From Acorus gramineus (lineage: Eukaryota > Streptophyta > Magnoliopsida > Acorales > Acoraceae), in contig JAUJYN010000075.1 in NCBI GenBank assembly GCA_030737835.1, positions 166,058 through 230,057 on the forward strand: DNA of 64,000 nt, given 5' to 3'. Made by a program: the position numbers and the translations under genes. The notes under the pieces are model-generated. The model saw nothing but the letters and a program-made list of their open reading frames with translations, did no database searches and was not told the DNA's origin. Shown here in pieces: positions 34,405-44,155 of the stretch. Positions within the stretch are counted from its first letter, which is position 1. Each line of letters begins with the position of its first letter.

Positions 34405-37400
34405 CTAACCCGGGTCAATCACCAAAACCCCTCCGCTGAAAAGGATGTTGCGTGCCCCTGCCAGCTTGCAGCCCCATGCGATGATAAATTGCACTGTGTC
34501 CTCCCAAATGTTTTCAATGTAGAAACGTTGGCCTGAAAAGAGAATCTTATTTCTGTTCAACCACACGGCCCATAGCGCAGCCGGTATGATTATATTAGAC
34601 ACCCGCACCTGCACGCTTGCACTCCCGGGGCTAGCACCTCCCCGCAATCGACACCACAGTTCCTCTTCGTTCGAAAAGCTCGTCGGGGTGCCGGATGCAG
34701 TCTCCACGAGGGACCACAGGGGAAGAAGGGCTGAGCATTGGCAGAGTAAGTGTTCTGCCGTCTCCACACACCGCTTACATAGCTCACATTCGGTCGACAT
34801 CGTCGGGCACCATATTGCTCGAATTGCTTTGGTAAGAATACGGCCTTGAAACGCCTGCCAAAGAAAGATTTTGACTTTGAGAGGCATCTTGCATTGCCAT
34901 ATCCACTTTGTTCTCGTCACCATTTGCGGAACATTCGGTGTGTCACGCCGCCACCATGCGTAGCCCTCCTTGACCGAATATACTTCTGGGGTTGAGCCTC
35001 CCCATACCAGTGAATCCTCTGTGTTGGGACGTGGTGTCGCCGCCTGGAGAAGGAGCGTCAAGTTAGCCGTTTCCACCACTTCTTCTTCTGAAGTGATTCG
35101 CCGCAAATGCAGTGACCAATCCCCACCAGACCAGCATTCGACGACCTTACATAGTCTGTTCTCGGCCAAACAGTACAAACGGGGGAAGAGCACTCTCAAC
35201 GGTCTGTTGCTGCACCAGCAGGCTTCCCAAAAGGACACGCATTGCCCGGATCCTAGCTTCCATCGTAGTGCTAAAGAGAAATCCCCTGCTAGCTTAAACC
35301 ATCCTTTACATAAAAAAGACATGGCCGGTGATGCCGGCGGGAATAAAGATGAACCCGTCCCGTACCGTTCCTTGAACAAGCGAACCCATAGAGAATTTGG
35401 CTGAAGCGCCCATCGCCATAGCCATTTAGCGAGTAGTGCTTTATTCATGAACTCGAGATCGAGGACCCCGAGGCCACCAGAAGCTTTAGGCTGCGTGATG
35501 TACGTCCACTGTACCAGATGTGGCTTAATTGCTCCCCTACCCGCACCGTTCCAGAAGAATCGGCGTCGAATAACGTCAATCTTCTTTAAAACAGTTTGAG
35601 GAATCCGGAAGATCGATAAGTAGAATGTGGGGAGATTCGAGAGGACCTCTTGGAGCAGAACCAACTTCCCTGCGGAGCTGAGGCACCTGTTCTGCCAGCC
35701 TGTGAGTCTCTTCTCTACACGTTCTACCAGCGGTGTCCAATCCTTTCTGAGGAGTCGACTTTGCACCAAGGGAAGGCCGAGAAGCTTTGGGGCCGCTTGC
35801 TGGAGCTCACAGTCAAGCAGAGTTGCTAATGACTCCGCGCGAGAGCTCTCAACGTGAATTGCCCACAGCGCGCTCTTTGACCAATTTATTGACAGCCCGG
35901 AGAGTAAAGAAAAGCAACTCAGGATGAATTTGTAGCCTCCCAGAACATCGTCCTCCGGCTCTGCAAACATCATTGTGTCGTCTGCATATTGAAGGTGCGT
36001 AATAGGTGTTCCTCCGTTCGTGCATGGCAGCCCGACAATCCACCTCGCGCGTTCGGCTTTTAAACACATTCGACTTAGGACATTCGCCACAATTGAGAAT
36101 AACAGCGGGGACAACGGGTCACCCTGTCGGAGGCCGCGATTGATTGGGAAGAAACCACATACCGATCCGTTGATGTAGACCGATGCATTCGCCGATCCTA
36201 TACACAATCTGATCATACGGAGCCAATTAGAGCTGAAGCCATGGAGCGCCATCACCTGAAGGAGGAAGTCCCATAGCACATTGTCGTATGCCTTAGCAAA
36301 ATCCATCTTTAGAATGACCCCGCTCCGTTTGTCCTTGTGGAGGTTAGCGATGATTTCTTGAGAGATCGCGTATCCTTCCTGTAGACCCCTCCCCGGAATG
36401 AACGCCGACTGATTTTCTTCAATGATGTGGGGGCACACTTTTTTCAAACGATTTGTGAGAACTTTGGCAAGGATCATGTAACATCCATTGACCAAACAAA
36501 TAGGGCGATAATCTGAAATAGCTTCAGCTGCCTCCTTTTTTGGAATTAAGACGAATGTGCAAGCATTTATACAACCGATACCTTGCCTGCCCAACCTGAA
36601 ATCTTCGAGCATAAGAATAACGTCCTCCTTTACGATGTCCCAAAACCGTTTGTAGAAGATCAGGCCAAAACCGTCGGGCCCTAGAGATTTTTCCCCCTCG
36701 ACCACCTTGACAACCTTGAAAATCTCCTCCTCCAAGAATGGCCTGTCAAGGAAAACCCGGTCCTCTCGAGGAATTTGAGGGAGCTCCCGGTCCTCCCATT
36801 TCGGTCTCCAGCCTCTCTTCTTCTTGAATACTTTTTGAAAATGGTTTACAATGCCTGTTTCAATATTCATTCTTTCATGCAACGTTCTCCCCTCCACCAT
36901 AATTTGGTTTATGTGGTTCTGGCGTCTCCTTTGGTTTGCCACCTTATGGAAGAATTTTGTATTGCCATCGCCTTCTTTGAGCCACAATGCATTTGATTTT
37001 TGTCGCCATTCGCGCTCCTCCATGTTTAAGATTTCAGCAAAACGAGTTTTGGCTTGCATTCTGACCTCCCGCTCCATATCAGTTAGGATCCGCCTCTCTT
37101 CGATCTTGTCAATTTCTGCAATCTTGTTGTGCCATTCCTCCTTTGCCGTCTCTCTGTCCTTCCTCTGTTTTCTGCTCCATTCCTTGAGCACATTTTTTAA
37201 ACGTTTTAGTTTGAATACCATCCTTCTCGCTCCCCGCAGACCGCTTGCTGACGAAGTCCAACTACGTCTCACAATGTCTTCGAGCTCGGGGTACTCGCAC
37301 CACCATGATTCGAACTTAAAGTGAGAACTCCGTGGCTGCTCAATGGACCGCAAAAGAAGCGGCACATGATCTGATGTGGAACGGGGAAGACCAATCACCC

Positions 37401-38040
37401 CGCAGTCCGGGACAGCTTCTTCCCATTCCGAACATATCAGGAATCTGTCCAACTTGGCCATCGATGGTGATCCACGCATATTTGACCATGTGAACGCCAA
37501 GTTGGCAAGTGGAAGATCAAGCAACCCTTCCTGGTCGATCCATTCATTGAACCTTTCCATGTCTTGCGACACTCCCCCCTCTGTGTTTCTATCTTCAGAG
37601 AAACGCGTGATGTTGAAATCACCTAGGACACACCACGGGGCGTCCCATCCTGCCCGCACCGCCGAGAGTTCGTCCCACATAACCTCGCGCAGGCTGGCTT
37701 CATGTGGACCATAGACGTTTGATACTGTCCATTGCTTTGCCGCGGAATCAACTAACAGCACCGACAGGGAAAACCGTCCCACTTTTTGGTCCACCAGAGT
37801 CCATCTAGTAGAATCCCAACAACTGAGGATACCCCCAGATGCACCCACGGACGGTTTGAAAGCCCAAGCATCCAGCCGCCCCCCACCTACCGCTCGGATG
37901 ACATTCGCATCAATGCTCTCCATTTTTGTTTCTTGAACCCCGCAAATTCCCACGTTGTGTCTTCGTACCAGGTCCGCCAAAGCGCGTTTTTTTGCGGGGT
38001 CGTGCAATCCCCGAATATTCCATGAGAGGTAGCTTAACAT
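34405..38040 (-). CDS. LINE ORF2: endonuclease and reverse transcriptase
   Basis: An intact 1211-codon protein. It nicks target DNA and reverse-transcribes the LINE RNA at the nick. The apurinic-type endonuclease comes first: N8 in SWNIRGL, E37 in QETK, D141/N143 in GDFN and D224/H225 in SDH are all present. The reverse transcriptase lies at about residues 430-760, with LGPDGF, IPKKEAAEAISDYRPI, KMDFAKAYDNV, GLRQGDPLSP and the catalytic YADD at 685-688. A zf-RVT region follows at about 1040-1105 (MPLKVKIFLWQ, CELCKRC, HLLCQC). No RNase H domain follows. The ATG overlaps the ORF1 stop as ATGTTAA. All key residues appear intact, so the enzyme could be functional. Confidence 0.95.
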   Translation of the reverse strand: MLSYLSWNIRGLHDPAKKRALADLVRRHNVGICGVQETKMESIDANVIRAVGGGRLDAWAFKPSVGASGGILSCWDSTRWTLVDQKVGRFSLSVLLVDSAAKQWTVSNVYGPHEASLREVMWDELSAVRAGWDAPWCVLGDFNITRFSEDRNTEGGVSQDMERFNEWIDQEGLLDLPLANLAFTWSNMRGSPSMAKLDRFLICSEWEEAVPDCGVIGLPRSTSDHVPLLLRSIEQPRSSHFKFESWWCEYPELEDIVRRSWTSSASGLRGARRMVFKLKRLKNVLKEWSRKQRKDRETAKEEWHNKIAEIDKIEERRILTDMEREVRMQAKTRFAEILNMEEREWRQKSNALWLKEGDGNTKFFHKVANQRRRQNHINQIMVEGRTLHERMNIETGIVNHFQKVFKKKRGWRPKWEDRELPQIPREDRVFLDRPFLEEEIFKVVKVVEGEKSLGPDGFGLIFYKRFWDIVKEDVILMLEDFRLGRQGIGCINACTFVLIPKKEAAEAISDYRPICLVNGCYMILAKVLTNRLKKVCPHIIEENQSAFIPGRGLQEGYAISQEIIANLHKDKRSGVILKMDFAKAYDNVLWDFLLQVMALHGFSSNWLRMIRLCIGSANASVYINGSVCGFFPINRGLRQGDPLSPLLFSIVANVLSRMCLKAERARWIVGLPCTNGGTPITHLQYADDTMMFAEPEDDVLGGYKFILSCFSLLSGLSINWSKSALWAIHVESSRAESLATLLDCELQQAAPKLLGLPLVQSRLLRKDWTPLVERVEKRLTGWQNRCLSSAGKLVLLQEVLSNLPTFYLSIFRIPQTVLKKIDVIRRRFFWNGAGRGAIKPHLVQWTYITQPKASGGLGVLDLEFMNKALLAKWLWRWALQPNSLWVRLFKERYGTGSSLFPPASPAMSFLCKGWFKLAGDFSLALRWKLGSGQCVSFWEACWCSNRPLRVLFPRLYCLAENRLCKVVECWSGGDWSLHLRRITSEEEVVETANLTLLLQAATPRPNTEDSLVWGGSTPEVYSVKEGYAWWRRDTPNVPQMVTRTKWIWQCKMPLKVKIFLWQAFQGRILTKAIRAIWCPTMSTECELCKRCVETAEHLLCQCSALLPLWSLVETASGTPTSFSNEEELWCRLRGGASPGSASVQVRVSNIIIPAALWAVWLNRNKILFSGQRFYIENIWEDTVQFIIAWGCKLAGARNILFSGGVLVIDPG

Positions 38041-40051
38041 GGACAACCTCGGAGCATTTCCCGGCCGCCCACACCTATTCTTGGTCCAACCGCACTTGAG
38101 GACCTGGCCCTCCCATTACTCGTGGAAGCCTGAGTGAGCTTGGACACCCCCTTCGGTAGTCGCCCCCTTCCACCATCACTGAAAGCCCTCTTCAGACACT
38201 TGATAAATTGAGATTTGTCTTCCTCTGCTTGGACTTTCAGATCGATGTCCCCGGCCCTTTGGAAAATCTGCTCTTGGGAATGTTTTACGACGTCCTTTAG
38301 TATGCCGACCTCATCTCCACCATCTGGTACATCCAGTGAGGCAATCTCCCCAACCATGCCCTCAGGATGTTGCTCGGAGCGTAAAATCACCCCTCCGTTG
38401 TCAGATGAACTCGACCCGAGCGTCTTCACGCGGACTGGCCTAAAGAGGTCGGTTCCCGTGCAGGGGTCTTTGCCCCACCAAGACCAGGCCCATCCCGAGC
38501 CCACTGCCCCTGGGCCAAACGGGCATTCGGAGTCCTCGGCTTCGAGAATCGGCATATATGGAGTGCGCATCTGGACAAGTCTTGGCAACTGGGTTTGGGC
38601 TTCACGGGTCAGGATCCGAATGTGACCGGGATTCGAAATTAGGTCCGGGTATTTTGCAACTCCCGCCAACACTTTTTCTTTGACTGCTCCCGTATTCAAA
38701 TTTGCCCGTACCAGCTCCGCAGTTGCCACCACTCCCTTTTTCTGCAGGCTCTTCACTTCACCAACGTCCACAAAGCCTTTCTCTCTGTCTACTCCTTCTG
38801 ACACCCTCTCCCACCTTTTGCTTCGAAGGGTCCGATCCTGCCGAGGTTTCGTGTCAAACACTCTTTTCCTTGGGAACCTCGCCTTGCTTGGGTCGCCCGT
38901 CTCCGTACAAGCACGACTGACCTGCGACCCCTCTGCACATGGGGGAAGAAGGCGCCCTGCAAACCGCTTCGAGCCGGCGCGGCCTTTGTCCGACGACGCC
39001 GCCTCCCCCCTTGTGAGTCCTATGCCGGGGACCTCGCATGGGGGACGGCGTACATCTCCACCCGGAAGCTCCTTCCCGCATGGGAAACCGATATTTCTGA
39101 GGAGAAATTTGTTTCGGTGGATTCCAGCAAAACCACTTTCACCGTCCGACCATTGGCATCTCTACCTGAGTGTAGGACTTCCAAGATACTGCTGAATTCC
39201 TCGAGGACCAAACCCATGCAACCTGCTTCCAGCCAGTGCAACGGGAGACTAGTAATTGAAACCTTCCACACCCGGGCTTGGGCGAACGTCCCGTATGTCT
39301 CCTTCCACGGAGCGATGAGGAGGGAACCCTTCTTCCCCACAATTGTGCCTGCTTTGATTATCGCTCTCTGCACCCAGACATTGTTTGTTGTGATAAAGAA
39401 TGCGTTCCCTCCCACCGCCCTAGCTCTGGCAACATTCAAGCTGTTCCATTGCTGGGAAACTAATTCTTTCACATCCACCGGCGATGGGGACCAACCCTCT
39501 ACCTCCGCAAGTACGATATTCCTGAAGAACTCCGCTTCATTCTGAACCTCAAAACCCTCAGGGAGTACCACTGTCTCCTTTGATCCTCTCCCCTGAGGCA
39601 CTACCGAGGATGGCTGGCCACGGGAGGCGCAGCTGTAAGCCCGGTGACCCGTCCCTCTGCAGTTGCGACAGATTAAGGGATCTCTGCACTCACTTCTAGT
39701 GTGTCCGAGACCCATACATCTGAAGCATCTTTTAGGCCCATGACCCAGGTTGCTCGATCTTTGGAAAGCTGCATGCCAGCTGTCTGGACAGCTTCCCTCC
39801 TTGCTAAACCTAGGTTTCCTTCATTCCACCCGCTTCCATCCCTCGCGCGTGTGGTTGTAGGCGCCTGCAGCTCGGTCGCCTCTTCCTTCGTCTTCCAAAC
39901 TTTCCGCATTTCGCCCATTGAAGGACTCTTGCATACAGCGCCCGGTCCTCCGACGCTTGTCTCCCTGAACCTCCTGCTCTCCCCAGTGAGAATAGCCTCC
40001 ATCGCACGCCTCCTTGCCTGCCCTTCTGACAAAACCCCCGTCTCCGTTCAT
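38034..40051 (-). pseudogene. LINE ORF1 (RNA-binding), interrupted
   Basis: ORF1 of plant L1 elements packages the RNA. The start codon at 40051 opens a basic N-terminal part that meets an in-frame TGA at 39821-39823. The same frame then continues to 39020, with two zinc-knuckle motifs just after the stop (CFRCMGLGHTRSEC and CRNCRGTGHRAYSC) and a DUF4283-like folded part (NAFFITTNNVWVQRAIIKAG, WKVSITSLPLHW). A single frameshift between about 39020 and 39090 then moves the frame to the last ~330 codons (ending at 38034), which are low complexity. The stop overlaps the ORF2 ATG. The defects are few, in line with fairly recent decay. Confidence 0.8.
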
Positions 40052-40070
40052 CTTTCAATACTTCATTGTT

Positions 40071-41103
40071 AAAAATTCACAATTCAGTCTATCGGGCATT
40101 GCAAGAGTTGTAGAAAAAGTACAACCAAAAACAAAATTTATAAAAAATAAATTATAAATACGTATGCTAAACTTGTATGAAGTATTGTATAGAAAATAGG
40201 TCAATGAGGGCATAACTGTATGTATCAATTTTTTATATATATAGGAATACTGTTTCTCGATTATAGTCAGAAAAGAACTTAAGTTGGTCAAAACTAATAC
40301 AAAATAATAGTATATGACCAACTGTTATACAAAGAATGAAAAATTGTATGGGTTGATGCGTCAAAACACCAGCCCTCTCCAACCTCTGTTTCCACCTAAA
40401 AAATCACTCCTCTGCAGGGAAGGCAAAACTATATACATACGGCCAAACAACAAGGAAATAATGAAGAAAACGTAACTTTAAATTTATAAACATGATAAGA
40501 AACACTACAAAACATCAACCACTACAAAGCTCTCTTAACAATCATTTTACATTTTGTAAGTTAATAGATTTTGACAAAAAATATACAATTATCTCAAGAT
40601 CCAAACATAGTGCTAGATGCATAGGCTCCAACTACAGTTTCTCTTCATTCTTCTGTTGTGCCTGATTTTAATCAAGGCATTATGTTACAAAATTCGCTGA
40701 CTGCAAGAAGAAAAAAAATGCTCAATACAACTGGAAAGAAAAACCACACAAGCAAAGTTGCAGGAGGAAAAAATACTCTTGTTAATGGATGACATGGAAT
40801 TCCCAGGTCAATGTTGTTAAATTGATGAAAATAACAAATACATAAACGATTTTCCGACATCCTCGCACGATTGGACTACTAGAATTCAGTTACTGCCTCC
40901 TATTCAAAAATCCCATCAGATAATAAAGGCCATGAGCTTGGCTTTATGTAATGCAATTGCATATGCAACACTCCACATTAAACACTCAAAACATTGCTAA
41001 TACATGTTTGATAGTCATGTTGTCTGATAACCTCATAGAGGGAGGTGTATTGGTAATTGATCAACTCACTAAACAAAGTTAGCCTCACAAATTATACATC
41101 AAG
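40071..41103. other. Interior of the Mutator-like element, middle part
   Basis: AT-rich, non-coding in appearance. No domain recognised. The 17-bp LINE duplication precedes it and the hAT duplication ACATCAAG ends it (41096-41103). Confidence 0.4.
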
Positions 41104-42250
41104 CATGGGCGGAGCCAGGAATTAGAGTAAGGGGGGACCGAAGGAACAAGAGACAGAGAGAGATAAAAAAAAATTAAATAGTTAAGATACATGATAAGTT
41201 AAGACAAATTAAGATAATTGAATAATGACCGAGTCCTTGAAGTAATGATGATTTAGATCGAAAGTTGTTTTCTTACTTCTTTTCCTATATTTAGTGATCT
41301 GTAATAATTTATAGAAGATCTATGAAAAATATTGAAATATCATTATTCCTATCACAGCGAATAGAACACAAAATGAAACTTCAAAAATTGATAACATAAA
41401 TGCGAAAAAAAAATTGATCACAAAAACATACGAAGATATCATTTAAGCTTAAATTATATTATGGAAAGATAATTTAAACCTCCCTTCAAATTATCTGAGA
41501 AACTCATTACAGCAATGATTAAAAATTAAAATAAATAAATAAAAAATCACTAAAATATCGAAATGAGTGATTTTTCAACCCCTCATAAGCATATACTAAT
41601 AATTCTATGAAAACAGAACTTTTCACAATTGTTTTTAAAAATATGACCTGCGACTCCATTTCTCAATGGGCACTAATACACTCAATATTTTGTAACTCAA
41701 TTTGCATTTTCCATGTCTAACGTAATATATAAAATCGGTTAACGCAATGCATGTTACACTATTATACAAAATACAAATAAAATATATGCATTTATTTCAT
41801 ATGATTATGTACTTTATTTCTATAAAAGATGAATATACTTTATTATATATTTATATAGGCATATACTCAAAAATAGTTAAATGTATGCATGTTAATCGGA
41901 TGCAAATGGGACTGCACGTAACATTTTTTGAATTTTAAATACACTCATTCAATCATGGTTTTTAAATAAATGGCCCTCAGAAGGATTACAATTGTGTATG
42001 AACGCCCTTTCGAAAGATATTCTTGTAAAACTTAAAAAATTATATTGTGTAAAATACCTCTCAAAAAGATATTCATGCAAAATTTAAATTTTTTTGTGGG
42101 TGGAAATAGAGTTTCAAAAAGGATATATTAAAAATAATATTTTTTTGAGGGGTCCTTATGCAAAAAACACATTTCAATTATTCACACCCATTATTCTTTC
42201 GTTACAGACCATGGCCTTGGGGGGCCCGGGCTCCTCTGGCTACGCCCATG
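41104..42250. mobile_element. Non-autonomous hAT element
   Basis: Perfect 8-bp duplication ACATCAAG at 41096-41103 and 42251-42258. Inverted ends CATGGGCGGAGCCAG and CATGGGCGTAGCCAG (reverse complement of the right end). The 1.15-kb interior is AT-rich with no transposase. Inserted into the Mutator-like element. Confidence 0.9.
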
Positions 42251-42297
42251 ACATCAAGTAACATATAATAGCAAGGGCCACAGCAATGATTACTCTG

Positions 42298-42342
42298 AAT
42301 ATTAACTCCAAATGATTGGGAGAATCATTTGGAGTTAATATT
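42298..42342. repeat. Perfect 20-bp hairpin
   Basis: AATATTAACTCCAAATGATT, a GGGAG loop, then the exact reverse complement. It lies 48 bases after the hAT end within the Mutator-like element. Confidence 0.9.
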
Positions 42343-42699
42343 ATAGATAGTTAACAGATATGAGACAGTGAAAGCCATAAATTAAAGAAAAATAGAAGAA
42401 CCTAAGAAACCCAATGAAACAACAAATACCACTCAACTAAACATCGGCGTATCACCATACACAAAAATTCAATCATGCACAACTGATGAACTCAAAAAAT
42501 AATAACAGAATAATTAAATGGTAATATCTAGTGGAGCGGACACAAAAATGAAGACATTTATAATAGAAAAATTGGAAAATAAAAGGTTAACCAACATGAT
42601 CTCATTATCCAATCATCCAACAAAATCCACATGTGACTGAGACAAATCAAACTGCGAAACCTTAAAAATAAATATAAGAAAACCCTAAAACCCCAGATA

Positions 42700-43198
42700 G
42701 ACAAAATGACGTCGGGGATGATCGTCGTCGGGCAGGCTGGGCGTTGTCAGGGATGAGGGTCGTCAGGAAGGCTGAGCGTCGTCGGGGATGATCGTCGTCG
42801 GGCGGCGGCGTTGGGGAGGATAAGAGACAGCATTGATTTTTGGGGTTTTTTTCATTTCGTGAGAGGTGGGTGAGGGAAATGGTTTTGAGAAAGGTTGGGT
42901 TAGGGGAAGGGGTGGGTTAGGTTAGGTTTAGTTTTAACTGGGGGGTTAAAGGGATGGGTGGGTTAAATTAAAAGTGTAGTTAAGATTGCACAGTTATTTA
43001 TGTGGGTTTTATTGTTTTGAGACAATATCAGCCACTCATCAGGTGGGGCTCGGGATGCCCGAGTATACCGGTTTATTTATTTTTTCTTTCAAAACGATGC
43101 CTCTGATCATGGTCATTCGATGATCGGAACAAAGATCAAGTAGCTAACAATTAAAACCGCATGATGGGGTGCACAATCGCACGGTCTCACTCCATCAG

Positions 43199-43201
<3 letters not shown>
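42700..43201 (-). repeat. Right terminal inverted repeat of the Mutator-like element
   Basis: Uninterrupted ~500-bp arm; reverse complement of 29309-29779 plus 33403-33540, diverged mainly by small indels. Its inner part repeats GATCGTCGTCGGGC and CGTCGGGGATG units. Confidence 0.75.

Positions 43202-43252
<51 letters not shown>
43202..43252. repeat. (AT)25 microsatellite
   Basis: About 51 bases of pure alternating T and A, abutting the right end of the Mutator-like element; the left end is also in an (AT)n tract. Confidence 0.9.
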
Positions 43253-43256
<4 letters not shown>

Positions 43257-43724
43257 CATTATTTTACGATATTAATTTTATTAATAAAAGACTAACAAGT
43301 TCATCAAGAGTTAATTAAAATAACTAATATTGATGTAGCGCGATCATGGACCATTTTTAATAATTTATGCATTTACAATTTTAATAACTTTTTAAAGTTT
43401 GTTATGATTTCTTTCCTTGTTTTAGGATGTAGATTTAGATTTGAATTTGAATTTTGAATTTGAATTCGAATTTAAATATTAGTTAAGATCTAATCATCAT
43501 CTGGTATTTCTTCAAGAAATTAACAAACTGTTGAAGCTCACTGTCCTGACAATTTGTTGTGAAGAATCAACAGCGTCGTTGGAGTCTACAAATCTTGCAT
43601 CTTTGATCTGATCCACAGTAGAGCATGGCCCTACGCTACATCAAATATCAAAGATAATCAACAAATTGTGAATCACCGAATCATATTCATATCTATTAAA
43701 CATATCTGAAGAAATGAAAAAAGG

Positions 43725-44155
43725 GATATTAATTTCAAGTTTTTTTAATCCAGTATTTTGCTTGGGTCCCTCAACTTTTAGCATCTCAAAACACCTTCAA
43801 GTTAGCGGTTATATTTTTTTAGGTCCTTCCGTCCAATACTGTCTGTATGTGCAATTTAGTTAACAATGTATATAAGATAGTTAACAGTGGATCTGGGTAT
43901 AAGACTTAACAATGTAAATAGGATGCATAACAATATATAGAGAATGGATGACAAGTTGACATCATACGAGCTAACAATTTATATAGAGCACATAACAATG
44001 GAGAAGTAGTACTTTAAGGAATAAAAAAGAGGAAAAAGATGCAAAGACCTAGTAAGAATGTAACCGTTAATTTAGAAGTGTTTTCATTTGCTAAAAAAGT
44101 TTAGAAACCTAAAAAATAAGGGGTTGAAAAAAATACTTGAAATCATTTCTCCAAG
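43725..44155. mobile_element. Foldback element, family A (candidate)
   Basis: Ends pair imperfectly: AATTTCAAGTTTTTTT, GGGTCCCTCAAC and AGTTAGCGGTTA at the left correspond to reverse complements of the right end (GATTTCAAGTATTTTTTT, AATTAACGGTTAC). The interior contains repeated TAACAATGTATATA-like units. Similar interior units and ends occur at 59795-60180. Confidence 0.45.

Larger units (their letters stand above)
34175..40053 (-). mobile_element. L1-type LINE, nearly full length
   Basis: A perfect 17-bp target duplication TTCAATACTTCATTGTT flanks it (34158-34174 and 40054-40070). The 3' end (left) has a poly-A tail, seen as a T-run at 34175-34186. ORF1 starts only two bases from the 5' end, so the 5' UTR is missing or the element is slightly 5'-truncated. 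ORF2 is uninterrupted; ORF1 has one in-frame stop and one frameshift. Inserted in the Mutator-like element. Confidence 0.95.
29309..43201. mobile_element. Large Mutator-like element hosting nested insertions
   Basis: Long terminal inverted repeats: the left end GGGGCCGATGGGGTGCGACC pairs with the right end, whose reverse complement begins GAACTGATGGAGTGAGACC. Similarity continues for about 500 bp through ACCCCATCATGCGG, AATTGTTAGC, ACTGTGCAATCTTAACTAC and CCACCTCTCACGAAATGAAA. The element sits in an (AT)n tract, so the expected 9-bp duplication (TATATATAT) cannot be proven. Interior after removal of insertions (33403-34157, 40071-41103, 42259-42700) shows no transposase. Nested inside are a solo LTR, an L1 LINE and a hAT element. 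Confidence 0.75.

Noticed and set aside
34586..37714. Plus-strand open frames of 60-157 codons inside the LINE
   Set aside because: They are opposite-strand shadows of the intact ORF2; no domains or plausible starts.
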